60,047 bases of DNA, from NCBI RefSeq assembly GCF_900299525.1, contig NZ_OMKA01000004.1, positions 1-60,047 on the forward strand, given 5' to 3'. A program made the position numbers and the translations under genes. Below the pieces are notes generated by a model, which was given only the letters and a program-made list of their open reading frames with translations, was not told the origin of the DNA and did not search any database. Positions 7,064 to 15,324 of the stretch are shown piece by piece (position 1 is the first letter of the stretch; each line of letters begins with the position of its first letter). The stretch comes from Aquimarina sp. Aq78 (GTDB lineage Bacteria; Bacteroidota; Bacteroidia; Flavobacteriales; Flavobacteriaceae).

Positions 7064-8959
7064 ATGAAGAAACTTTTATATTATATAGTATTAATTTGTA
7101 TAATTCCACTTTCGTATGGACAACAGGACATGCAAAAGATTGAGGAACAAATTAATGCATATGCAGAAGATACTCCCGAACTTAATGAAACAATACAGAT
7201 TGATGTTTCGGGGCTTACACTATATGATTTTTTAACATCTGTTGCTATAGAACACAAATTAAATATAAGTGCAGATCCGGATCTTAATCAGATTGTATCC
7301 AGTAGTTTTTTTAATGTTCCTGTTAAGGATGTGTTTCTTTTTGTGATTAAAAAATACAACCTGAGTATAGAGTTTATAAACAAAATCATCGTTTTTAAGA
7401 AAACTATAAAACCAAAAGAACTTCCTAAACCAAAAGTGCTTAAAGAAATAGACGTCACTTACAATAGTCAAAATGATTTTTTAGCTATAAAACTTAAAAA
7501 TGATTCTTTACCTCGCGTAGCTCAAAAGATTACTGATGTATCAGGTAAAAATGTAATCTTAGGCCCTAATGTGAAAAACGAAAAAATTTCTGCTTATATC
7601 TTAAATAGACCATTTGATCAGGTAATGGAGATGATGGCTAAATCTAATAGATTAATAATCACTAAAGATGATAATGGGTTTTACTATATAGAAAAAGATC
7701 AAGTACTACCAGCAGGTACCACTACTGGATCATCAAGAAAAGGTAAAAAGACCAGAACTCCAGAGTCATCTGCAGAAATAACGGTTTTACCAAGCGGATT
7801 TTTGAGTGTTCAGGCATTTGATGCCGATATTACTTCGCTAATATTGGAAGCAGCAGAAAAACTCAATGTAAACTATTTTATGTATGATAAACCTGCAGGA
7901 GCTACAACAACATTGGTGGTAAACGAAATTACTTTTGATGAGCTTTTGGATCATGTTTTTATGGGTAAAAACAGCACGTATAAAAAAGCAGATGATTTTT
8001 ACCTTATTGGAGACCAAAATGGAGAAGGCCTCAGAAGTACTGAACTGATACAACTAGAGAATAGAACAATAGAAACTGTTTTAGAAACATTACCTAAGGA
8101 CTTAATAGAAAATGTAGAACTTAAGGAGTTTATAGAACTTAATGGATTCGTAGTTTCTGGGTCAAGACCAAGAATACTGGAGTTAAAAGAGTATATAAAA
8201 CAAATTGATAAAGTGGTACCTATGATCCTTATAGAGGTACTCATAGTACAATATCAAAAAGGGTATGATATTCAAACCGGGATTAAAGCGGGGATAGATA
8301 AAAAAGAAAGAGTTACTTCTGGAGTTTTATTTCCACAAGCTGAAGTTAATTTAAATTCATCTTCTGTAAATAAATTGATTGATGCCTTTAATGGGTTTGG
8401 TATTTTTAATCTTGGTAAAGTAGCAAAAGACTTTTATCTTAATTTAAGAGCGTTAGAAAATAATTCTATAATCAGATTACAATCGACTCCTAAGATTTCT
8501 ACACTAAGCGGTCATGAAGCAAAAATTTCTATCGGAGAAACTAATTATTACTTCGAACAAAATAATAGGTTAATTAATAATGGCGTTGGTAGTGATATTT
8601 TGCAGTCAGGTCAATGGAAAGCTACAGATGCTAATTTAAGTGTTAATATAAAACCTTTTGTCTCTAAAGATGAACAAATAACACTAACTATTGTTGTAGA
8701 AAAAAGTGCCTTTTTAGGAAGAGCAGGAGAGAACGCTCCACCGGGAAAATCGACCCAACAATTTGAGTCTTTGGTTCGAGTACGAAATGGTGAAATGATA
8801 CTCCTTGGAGGATTAGATGAATTAGAAAAAGAAAACTCAGGAACAGGAACACCATTATTATCTAGAATACCAATAATAAAATGGTTTTTTAGTAGTAAAA
8901 CCAAGAAAAAGAAGAAGTCAAAATTACATGTATTTATAAAACCGACTGTTGTTTACTAA
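7064..8959 (+). CDS. gspD: Secretin (GspD/PilQ family)
   Basis: This is 631 residues with a Sec signal peptide (MKKLLYYIVLICIIPLSYGQ). Short N-domains cover about 40-320, including one starting near residue 45 (QIDVSGLTLYDFLTSVA) and later N1-like repeats such as VLETLPKDLIENVELKEF. The C-terminal secretin domain (about 380-630) shows the typical elements VRVRNGEMILLGGL and TPLLSRIPIIKWFF. The family forms the large outer-membrane gate of type II secretion and type IV pili. No separate pilotin family member is recognised; the lipoprotein at 10744 is a possible stand-in. It is followed at once by the GspL-like gene (ATG shared with the stop). Confidence 0.93.
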   Translation: MKKLLYYIVLICIIPLSYGQQDMQKIEEQINAYAEDTPELNETIQIDVSGLTLYDFLTSVAIEHKLNISADPDLNQIVSSSFFNVPVKDVFLFVIKKYNLSIEFINKIIVFKKTIKPKELPKPKVLKEIDVTYNSQNDFLAIKLKNDSLPRVAQKITDVSGKNVILGPNVKNEKISAYILNRPFDQVMEMMAKSNRLIITKDDNGFYYIEKDQVLPAGTTTGSSRKGKKTRTPESSAEITVLPSGFLSVQAFDADITSLILEAAEKLNVNYFMYDKPAGATTTLVVNEITFDELLDHVFMGKNSTYKKADDFYLIGDQNGEGLRSTELIQLENRTIETVLETLPKDLIENVELKEFIELNGFVVSGSRPRILELKEYIKQIDKVVPMILIEVLIVQYQKGYDIQTGIKAGIDKKERVTSGVLFPQAEVNLNSSSVNKLIDAFNGFGIFNLGKVAKDFYLNLRALENNSIIRLQSTPKISTLSGHEAKISIGETNYYFEQNNRLINNGVGSDILQSGQWKATDANLSVNIKPFVSKDEQITLTIVVEKSAFLGRAGENAPPGKSTQQFESLVRVRNGEMILLGGLDELEKENSGTGTPLLSRIPIIKWFFSSKTKKKKKSKLHVFIKPTVVY

Positions 8960-10146
8960 TGTTAGAACAGATAAAAAATAGTATCCTTAAGCCTTTTCAG
9001 GAAAAACAATATGCTATTGTAGGTGTAGTATTGGGAGATATTCCTATGTACAATGTGCTTATTATAGATAAGAAATCTGATGCTTTGTCGATAGAAACTT
9101 CGTTTTCTACAGAAGATTTTGAGGTTGTTAAAGATAAAGTGAATACATCGGTTCCCTTACTTCTCAATTTTTATGGAAAAGGTATTATAAACAAACAAGT
9201 TTCTGCAAAAGGAAACTATTTAAAGGAGGTATTGTTTAATGCTTCTATTGATGATTTCTATATTTATGAACTACATCAAAGTCAACAAAATTTTATTTCA
9301 ATTGTAAGAAAAGATGTCTTAGAAAAATTCTTTGCACTGTTTTTAGAAAATAAATATTTGGTTGTAGATTATAGTATTGGCCCTTTTGTTGGAGTACTAT
9401 TTAAAGGGTTATCTAATGAGTCATCAATTATTTCTGCCGATTACGAATTGAGTTTTGATGAGAATTATTTGATAGAAACTCAGAAACTAGATACTATTAC
9501 AAAGGAATATATCTTGGGAGAAGAGAGGATTAGCAATACTCAGGTTCCTTTGTTTTCTACACTACTTCATTATTTGTATCCTTCAGATGATTTTAGCTAT
9601 GAAGCAGAGTTTTTAAAACAGAATAAAAAAGAAAATGTACTTAAAAAGACATTCAATACTGTAGCTACTGTACTGGGGATTTTTTTCCTATCAGCCTTAT
9701 TGATTAGCTATTTGTTATTGAATTATTATAACGATAAGTATGTAAGTTACGAATCTCAGTTATACAACCTTAATGATACTTATAATCAGGTTAAAAAACT
9801 AGAAAACGAAAAGCAAAACAAAACAAAAATACTTCAGGAATCTGGAATCTTAAGTCAGAATTTTCTTTCTTTTTATATGTATCGTATTGTAAATTCTATT
9901 CCTAATAATGTGGGACTTAATAGTCTAAAGGTAAATCCTACACAGAAAAAGATTAAGAATTTTGAAAAAATAGTATTTGAAACAAATACCATTATTATTA
10001 ATGGTAATTCTAGTTCGAGTATGCCAATTAATTCTTGGGTTAAAGAATTAAAGAAAGAAAAATGGATTTCCAAAATAGAGATTTTGGATTTTAGTAAGAG
10101 TAGAAATAAAAAAAGTGAGTTTACTTTAAAAATCGTTGTGAAATGA
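8959..10146 (+). CDS. GspL-like protein (PilM-like cytoplasmic part fused to PilN-like part)
   Basis: This is 395 residues. Residues 1-230 are a soluble domain without clear motifs, placed where GspL has its actin-like cytoplasmic fold. One membrane helix follows (about 235-258, LGIFFLSALLISYLLLNYY). Then come a coiled coil (about 262-295) and a small periplasmic alpha/beta domain (IVNSIPNNVGLNSLKVNP and on), typical of PilN/GspL. In type II systems GspL recruits GspE to the membrane. Sequence conservation is low and the call rests on architecture and gene order (after gspD, before the M-like gene). Confidence 0.7.
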   Translation: MLEQIKNSILKPFQEKQYAIVGVVLGDIPMYNVLIIDKKSDALSIETSFSTEDFEVVKDKVNTSVPLLLNFYGKGIINKQVSAKGNYLKEVLFNASIDDFYIYELHQSQQNFISIVRKDVLEKFFALFLENKYLVVDYSIGPFVGVLFKGLSNESSIISADYELSFDENYLIETQKLDTITKEYILGEERISNTQVPLFSTLLHYLYPSDDFSYEAEFLKQNKKENVLKKTFNTVATVLGIFFLSALLISYLLLNYYNDKYVSYESQLYNLNDTYNQVKKLENEKQNKTKILQESGILSQNFLSFYMYRIVNSIPNNVGLNSLKVNPTQKKIKNFEKIVFETNTIIINGNSSSSMPINSWVKELKKEKWISKIEILDFSKSRNKKSEFTLKIVVK

Positions 10147-10208
10147 GTCATAATAACTTAGTTAATATTTACCTAAATGATTATTGGCGAATTCCATCTG
10201 ACCTGTAA
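10143..10208 (+). other. 21-codon ORF in frame with the downstream GspM-like gene
   Basis: ATG at 10143 overlaps the GspL stop (ATGA) like other junctions of this operon. It encodes MSHNNLVNIYLNDYWRIPSDL and then TAA at 10206-10208. The frame is the same as the gene beginning at 10236. It is either a separate mini-ORF or the original N-terminus of the M-like gene broken by a stop codon. Which one is open. Confidence 0.3.
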
Positions 10209-10235
10209 AAAACAATAAAACAAACAGATAAAATA

Positions 10236-10760
10236 GTGTTTGCAAATCTAACATATAAACAAAAATTAATTGGACTTATAGCAATAGGAATATTGCTATT
10301 CATGGCAGCGAATAAAAGATCTTTTAAAATCACTCGACAGGCTTATGATCAGGTTCAAGAATTAGAAGACAAATTAGAGTATGTAAATTCATCAACGACC
10401 GATGTTACTCAAACACAGGTAGAATTAAAATTTTATGATAAAATAATAGGTAAACAGGGCATAGAGCCCGAAGAAATACAACAACAAATACTTGATTTTA
10501 CATCATCTTATGATAATGTATATGTTTTTAACTTAGATGAAATTCATATAGCAGAAAGTAATGGTTTTAATGTAATTAGTAACCAGTTAACGCTAGAAGG
10601 AGATTTTAATGCGCTGTTAGAAATTGTGTATGCATTTGAAAGAGAATTTAAGTTTTCAAATATTGTTAGCATTTCATTTACAAAAGAAAAAGAATTCCAA
10701 ACACGGAAAAATAAATTAAGAGTAAAGATAATATTTCAGAATTATGAAAAAAATAGTTAG
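10236..10760 (+). CDS. GspM/PilO-like inner-membrane protein
   Basis: This is 174 residues from a GTG start. A short cytoplasmic tail leads to one membrane helix (about 10-25, KLIGLIAIGILLFMA). A coiled coil follows (about 30-55, QAYDQVQELEDKLEYV), then a small periplasmic alpha/beta domain. This is the PilO/GspM layout, and the gene follows the GspL/PilN-like gene as expected. The 89-base gap upstream is odd for this operon (see the in-frame ORF at 10143). The end overlaps the next gene by 17 bases. Confidence 0.65.
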   Translation: MFANLTYKQKLIGLIAIGILLFMAANKRSFKITRQAYDQVQELEDKLEYVNSSTTDVTQTQVELKFYDKIIGKQGIEPEEIQQQILDFTSSYDNVYVFNLDEIHIAESNGFNVISNQLTLEGDFNALLEIVYAFEREFKFSNIVSISFTKEKEFQTRKNKLRVKIIFQNYEKNS

Positions 10761-11703
10761 TATAGGTATAGTTTTTAGCAGTTTATTTCTGTTGATAGCA
10801 TGCGATGATGTTCTCGAAGAAGATATTACAGATGATTTGGTAACAACCGTAGCACCAAAGGATAAAAGTAATCTGGATGGTAATTCGGTTCAATTTAGAT
10901 GGGATGAATTAGGAGATGCAGATGATTATAGAATACAAGTAGTAGAAGAAGCCACACAAAGAAACGTGTTAGATTCATTAGTTAAGGGTAATAACTTTAC
11001 ATATGGGCTTAATCCCGGCGAATATAGCTGGAGGATACGAGGAGAAAATTTTGCATATACTACAGCCTATAGTTTCCCTATTTCTTTTACACTTTCTGTA
11101 TCAGACGATTTAACAAACCAAACTGTATTTTTAACGTCACCATCAGAGAATTTTTATACGAATAAAGATGCTTTAATATTAACCTGGGATAGAATTCAGT
11201 CAGCGACTACATATACTGTAGTTGTTGATAAAACTATCCAAGGCAATACAGCTACAGAAATACAGACTCCTGATTTAACCAATAATAACTTTACACTTAA
11301 CTCTACAGTTTTAAGTGAAGATGCAATTTATACCTGGAAAGTAAAAGCCATAAATGATAATAGTGAAACCGAATTTTCAACGAGAAAGATTTTTTTAGAT
11401 ACCCAGGCACCTAATCAACCTACATTGGCATCACCTAATAACGATGCAAAAGGGTCATCTCCTATTACTTTTACCTGGAATATACCTAGTGATACTGGAG
11501 AAATACAATCTACATTATCCAGCGTTATAGAAGTAGCAACAGATAGTGGTTTTGCAACCATAATTGAAACCGTGCCGACGAGTTCGAACTCTCAGGGAAT
11601 AACATTTTCTAATTTAGGAGATTACTATTGGAGAGTGAGAATAGTGGATCAAGCAGGTAATAAAAGTACGTATAGTGAAGTTAGAAAAATAACGGTTGAG
11701 TAA
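10744..11703 (+). CDS. Lipoprotein with three fibronectin-III-like domains
   Basis: This is 319 residues. The signal MKKIVSIGIVFSSLFLLIAC has a lipobox LIAC. Three similar beta-sandwich units follow. They are marked by SVQFRWDELGDADDYRIQV, ALILTWDRIQSATTYTVVV and PITFTWNIP, each with the W...Y pattern of Fn3 domains. Homologous lipoproteins in this phylum often bind surface glycans or proteins. It overlaps the M-like gene, so it is part of the secretion operon. It might act as a pilotin, a periplasmic scaffold or a cargo protein; the sequence alone does not decide. Confidence 0.7.
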   Translation: MKKIVSIGIVFSSLFLLIACDDVLEEDITDDLVTTVAPKDKSNLDGNSVQFRWDELGDADDYRIQVVEEATQRNVLDSLVKGNNFTYGLNPGEYSWRIRGENFAYTTAYSFPISFTLSVSDDLTNQTVFLTSPSENFYTNKDALILTWDRIQSATTYTVVVDKTIQGNTATEIQTPDLTNNNFTLNSTVLSEDAIYTWKVKAINDNSETEFSTRKIFLDTQAPNQPTLASPNNDAKGSSPITFTWNIPSDTGEIQSTLSSVIEVATDSGFATIIETVPTSSNSQGITFSNLGDYYWRVRIVDQAGNKSTYSEVRKITVE

Positions 11704-11725
11704 ATAGAATCTACTTATATCATTT

Positions 11726-11733
11726 TAACTTTG
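11726..11733 (+). promoter_or_regulatory. Possible internal promoter (-7 element) ahead of the GspC-like gene
   Basis: TAACTTTG matches TAnnTTTG in the 116-base gap before the GspC-like gene, the largest gap of the operon. A TTG occurs further upstream than ideal, so confidence is limited. Confidence 0.4.
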
Positions 11734-11819
11734 AAATCGTGTGTATAGAAATTGAATTTATTTTTTAACGAAGAATAAAAGAAAAAGAAACAATTTATTA
11801 GTGCTATTTCAAAGTTAAG

Positions 11820-12353
11820 ATGGTATTAATTATAATTTTTAGGCTAGTGAATAAAAAGATTTTAAATAGCGTTTTGATTTTTTTCATGCTTATCATCTGG
11901 GCAATTGTTTTTAATAAAATTTTCAACTTTTTTGGAAACAATACAGAAGAAGATAGCATGTCGGTCAATCCAATTACTATTGTAGATCCTAGAATGAATT
12001 TTTCAAAAGATACTTTTAATCTTAGAAAAATTGAAAGAGATCCTTTCTTAGGAAAGTATACGACTTCTAGAGCAAAAAAACGTAAGACAAATACGAAATT
12101 AGTGCCTAGACCTAAGAAAACAAATAGTGCTCCTAAAAATAATATCAAAAAACCATGGCCTAAATTAAGCTATCATGGTTTTGTTAAAGGAGCCAAAAGT
12201 ACTTCAGAATTAATCTTAATTAGAATGAATAATAAGTTTTATAAGATTAGAGAAGGGGAGATGCTAGAAGATATTTCGGTAAAAAAAATCTATAGAGATT
12301 CTATAATAATAAAAAGAAGTAAGGAAAATAAAACCGTATTAAAAAGTAAATAA
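11820..12353 (+). CDS. GspC/PilP-like inner-membrane protein with homology-region domain
   Basis: This is 177 residues. One membrane helix (about 12-38) is followed by a disordered linker rich in Lys, Arg and Asn (about 75-115). A compact beta domain follows (about 118-172: LSYHGFVKG, ILIRMNNKFYKIREGEML, ISVKKIYRDSIIIKRSK). This is the pattern of the GspC homology region and PilP, which link the inner-membrane platform to the secretin. A GTG at 11847 would also be a possible start, directly before the helix. It closes the cluster, separated by a small gap that may hold its own promoter. Confidence 0.65.
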   Translation: MVLIIIFRLVNKKILNSVLIFFMLIIWAIVFNKIFNFFGNNTEEDSMSVNPITIVDPRMNFSKDTFNLRKIERDPFLGKYTTSRAKKRKTNTKLVPRPKKTNSAPKNNIKKPWPKLSYHGFVKGAKSTSELILIRMNNKFYKIREGEMLEDISVKKIYRDSIIIKRSKENKTVLKSK

Positions 12354-12772
12354 CAACTGGGTGTAATTTGGTATTATGCCTAGAATACGTTCTGCCATTA
12401 AGAAAATATTCCATACCATCCTTTACTCTCTATATTCTAAAAAGTATATTCTTAAGCTGAGTTCGGTGCAAGAAAACTGCGTCAGGTCGAGTGTTTTCTT
12501 GGCTTGCAAAGACAAGAAAATGTGTCGAGAATAAGCTGTTTTCCAACAAAAACCTAATCTCGATACAATTTTTCTTCATTATATTTCTAAAAATCACTCG
12601 ATTTGACGATTTTTATTACCCTCTAAATTCAAAGTGTAAATGGTATTAGATCGAACTTACGTTCTTAAGCTCTTTAAGAAAAGCTTTTATTGATTTTGAT
12701 AATTAATAAACTGTTAAGATGTTATTTTTCGATAAAAATTTCGACTTATAATACACCAATCAAACGATTATC
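12354..12772. other. Intergenic stretch with a dispersed repeat
   Basis: No gene is seen. The part at 12560-12620 is shared with the inverted element at 49803-49970. The remainder (12450-12540) has several short repeats built on AAGAAAA and TCGAG words. No clear promoter for the regulator at 12773 was found. Confidence 0.5.
12560..12620 (+). repeat. Dispersed intergenic repeat, single arm
   Basis: It contains TCGATACAATTTTTC followed by AAAATCACTCGATTTGAC. The same two words in the same order occur, once inverted and once direct, in the element at 49803-49970. It is a REP- or MITE-like intergenic sequence without coding capacity. Confidence 0.6.
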
Positions 12773-13825
12773 GTGTTTATAGAATTTACACCAGAAATAA
12801 ATAAAGTATACTTTATAAATCAATATACTTTTTTCCAGGTTTTATCTGGTAGTGGTGGTATTCAAGTTGATTTTAAGAATTACTTCGATTGGCAAAATAA
12901 AGCCATTTATCTTGAAAAAGGACAATACATAAAATTTCTCTCAGATGACTTCTTGATTCAAAAAATTGAATTTCCTGATAAAACGGTTTTTAGAAATAAA
13001 GAGTTTAGAGTGTTATTTAAACATCTTATTTCTTTGGGGTACATAAATTTTGATGAATCCAATGATTTCCAAAAAATAACAAATCAAATTGATTATGATA
13101 TAGCAGTAGATCGCATCATAGATGTTTCTGCAGAACAATGGTATTACCAAAATCCATTTCAGGCAAATAAAGAGGAGTACCGAATTATTTTTGATACAAA
13201 GGATATTATTGATACACAATATTCTAGTAATATTAATAATAGAGAACTCACGGCTTTGATTGATGAAAACGGATATAATATTCAGTCTTTGATAAAAAAT
13301 AAAATAGGAATTTCTTTAAAATCTCTCTTATCGGGTAAAAAACTATTAGAAAGCAAAAAAGAGATTGCTTTTACTGATAAAAGTATTAAAGAAATATCTT
13401 ATGATTTAGGGTACAATGATCCGGCATATTTTACCAGAGTTTTTAAAAATAATGTTGGTAGGAACCCTCAAGAATTTAGAGAGAATTTTGATTATCAAAA
13501 TAGAGATCTTTTCTCTCAGAGTATAATCGAACTTCTTCAGCAATATCATACTAAAGAGAGAACCCTCAACTTTTATGCTTCAAAAATGAATCTTTCTCCA
13601 AAAGTACTTTCCAGGAAAGTGAAAGATAAAATGCAAACTTCTCTGGGAAAACTTATTAGGTGTGAGATGATTAATACATCAAAATCTCTTTTGTCCAAAA
13701 GCCTTACTATTAAGGAAATTTCATTGGAGTTAGGTTTTGAAGAGCCTAATCATTTTTCTAACTTCTTTAAGCATTATACAGGAGAATCTCCATCACATTT
13801 CAAGAATAAAAAGTACAAGAACTAG
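12773..13825 (+). CDS. AraC-family regulator with two AraC-type HTH modules
   Basis: This is 350 residues from a GTG start. The first 150 residues look like a cupin-type sensor (VLSGSGGIQVDFKNYFDW, LEKGQYIKFLSDDF). Two AraC-type HTH regions follow. One (about 160-240) ends in SIKEISYDLGYNDPAYFTRV and FKNNVGRNPQEFR. The other (about 255-346) ends in TIKEISLELGFEEPNHFSNF and FKHYTGESPSHFK. Most family members have a single such module of two HTH motifs, so this is a tandem duplication. The downstream NTF2-like/membrane/YHS genes on the same strand are its likely targets. Confidence 0.85.
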   Translation: MFIEFTPEINKVYFINQYTFFQVLSGSGGIQVDFKNYFDWQNKAIYLEKGQYIKFLSDDFLIQKIEFPDKTVFRNKEFRVLFKHLISLGYINFDESNDFQKITNQIDYDIAVDRIIDVSAEQWYYQNPFQANKEEYRIIFDTKDIIDTQYSSNINNRELTALIDENGYNIQSLIKNKIGISLKSLLSGKKLLESKKEIAFTDKSIKEISYDLGYNDPAYFTRVFKNNVGRNPQEFRENFDYQNRDLFSQSIIELLQQYHTKERTLNFYASKMNLSPKVLSRKVKDKMQTSLGKLIRCEMINTSKSLLSKSLTIKEISLELGFEEPNHFSNFFKHYTGESPSHFKNKKYKN

Positions 13826-13918
13826 TCCTTTTTTTGTAGTCCTCTTTCCTTGATATATCCAGAAATTTGTAGTGTAATTACAAAACAATATTTGTTTAAT
13901 CATTTAAAAATAAAAACA

Positions 13919-14269
13919 ATGGATATTAAAGCATTAGCTACAGAAATGGATAGTATTGTTACACAAGGAGCAATAGTAGATGCAGTAAAACAATTTTTTG
14001 CTGAGGATGCTACAACCTCTGATTACAATAATCTTACCACCAAAAACAAAGCACAAATGGTAGAAAAAATGGAAGGTTTTGCCAATTCTATTAAAAAAGT
14101 AAATGGTATCACTCATCACCATACGATAGTAGACGGTAATGTTTCAGCTTCAGAATTCACATTTGATTTCGAGATGACCGATAATAGTACAATTTATTGG
14201 CATGAAATCATTAGACGAATATGGAACAATGACGGACAGGTTGTACAAGAAGAATATTTTAATGCTTAA
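13919..14269 (+). CDS. SnoaL/NTF2-like small protein
   Basis: This is 116 residues with the start at the ATG at 13919 (MDIKALATEMDSIV), since the open frame upstream contains no better site. The pattern VDAVKQFFAEDATTSDYNN..KAQMVEKMEGFANSIKKV, then FEMTDNSTIYWHEIIRRIW, matches the cone-shaped NTF2-like fold of SnoaL-type proteins. The substrate is unknown. It is the first of three genes that follow the tandem-HTH AraC regulator and is 1 base from the next gene, so they are probably co-transcribed. Confidence 0.7.
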   Translation: MDIKALATEMDSIVTQGAIVDAVKQFFAEDATTSDYNNLTTKNKAQMVEKMEGFANSIKKVNGITHHHTIVDGNVSASEFTFDFEMTDNSTIYWHEIIRRIWNNDGQVVQEEYFNA

Positions 14270-14270
14270 G

Positions 14271-14630
14271 ATGGAAAATATGAAACTAAGAATTATTACA
14301 CCTACGCTACATGGTGTAGCCGATTATTCGGCAGCAGTAGGTCTTATAATATTGCCAATGCTATTAAATCTAGGAAATTCTTCAGGAATAGCATTTTGGT
14401 TTTCGATTATAACTGGGCTTGCGGTAATTGTGGTTAGCGTACTTACAAATTACAGGTTAGGGATTGCAAGAACAATTCCATATCAAGGACATCTGGCAAT
14501 AGATCTTTTGGTAGCGATCACATTTATGATACTTCCCTTTTTGTTTGATCTAAAAGGAATAGATGGGTATTACTATTGGGTAAATGCTGCAGTAATTTTT
14601 CTGGTAGTCTCTTTAAGTGAAATCGAATAA
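14271..14630 (+). CDS. Small four-helix membrane protein (SPW-repeat-like)
   Basis: This is about 119 residues from ATG 14271 (a second ATG at 14280 is in frame). Four hydrophobic helices are visible, with repeated halves HGVADYSAAVGLIILPML and HLAIDLLVAITFMILPFLF. This duplicated pattern recalls SPW-repeat membrane proteins. It has no signal peptide. It sits between the NTF2-like and YHS genes, 19 bases from the latter. Function is unknown. Confidence 0.6.
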   Translation: MENMKLRIITPTLHGVADYSAAVGLIILPMLLNLGNSSGIAFWFSIITGLAVIVVSVLTNYRLGIARTIPYQGHLAIDLLVAITFMILPFLFDLKGIDGYYYWVNAAVIFLVVSLSEIE

Positions 14631-14649
14631 CAATTTTAAAATTATACAT

Positions 14650-15126
14650 ATGAAAACTTTTAAAAATATAAGAATAGCAATAGTAGTAATGATAATAACG
14701 ACCATGACTATTACTGCGCAGGATAAGAAAGGAAACAATATTGATAACAGTAATATAGCTTTGCAAGGGTATAGCCCTGTATCATATCTGGATCTCGGTA
14801 TTGCACAACGAGGAAACAAAGAATATAAATCTGAACATGAGAAGGTTGTGTATTATTTTACATCTAAAGAACAAAAATCCAAATTTGATAAAAACCCTAA
14901 ACACTACTTACCAGAGTATGGGGGATTCTGTGCATTTGGAATATATGCTGGTGCTAAGTTTAGACCAGACCCAAATAAGTTTGTGGTAAAAGATGGAAAA
15001 TACTTTTTGTTTTTGTATAACATAGAGCTAGACGCACAACAATTATGGCTTGCAGAAAACAATCATAAAAAATTAGTTATAAAAGCTAATGGTAATTGGG
15101 AGAAGCTTCGTAATACATATAATTAG
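14650..15126 (+). CDS. Exported YHS-domain protein
   Basis: This is 158 residues. The start at 14650 gives the signal peptide MKTFKNIRIAIVVMIITTMT ending in ITAQ. The mature part contains the YHS-type core: ALQGYSPVSYLDLG, VYYFTSKEQKSKFDKNPKHY and PEYGGFCAFG. YHS-family proteins of this exported type occur widely in proteobacteria and Bacteroidota and may bind metal. The Cys of GGFCAFG and the His of KHYLPEY are candidates. It is the last gene of the short operon and is followed by a strong terminator. Confidence 0.8.
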   Translation: MKTFKNIRIAIVVMIITTMTITAQDKKGNNIDNSNIALQGYSPVSYLDLGIAQRGNKEYKSEHEKVVYYFTSKEQKSKFDKNPKHYLPEYGGFCAFGIYAGAKFRPDPNKFVVKDGKYFLFLYNIELDAQQLWLAENNHKKLVIKANGNWEKLRNTYN

Positions 15127-15192
15127 AGGTTTTGATACTTTTCTTTAGTCTAGTAGAAAAGTTCTAACCGGTGTGATTAGTTTTTCTTTTGG

Positions 15193-15228
15193 AGAACACC
15201 TTGGCTAATTCGTTAGGGTGTTCTTTTA
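15193..15228 (+). terminator. Rho-independent terminator with a TTCG-capped hairpin
   Basis: The stem AGAACACC / GGTGTTCT carries an inner stem CTAA-TTCG-TTAG with a four-base bulge, followed by TTTTA. It ends the AraC-NTF2-membrane-YHS gene group. Confidence 0.8.
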
Positions 15229-15324
15229 TACATGAGATAAAACATCAAACAAATCTTAAATAAGTTAAGTGAAACCATATTATTTTATAATTTAATAATC
15301 AATTTATAAAACGTAATATCAATT

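Noticed and set aside
813..12353. Reading the operon as a Tad/Flp pilus
   Set aside because: The ATPase is GspE/PilB-like with the zinc motif and there is only one GspF-type platform gene; TadA/TadB/TadC and RcpC features are absent. Only the compact peptidase is Tad-like.
12450..12545. Possible structured RNA in the gap before the AraC gene
   Set aside because: Short repeats are present but no stable stem with a T-run or known RNA motif could be built.
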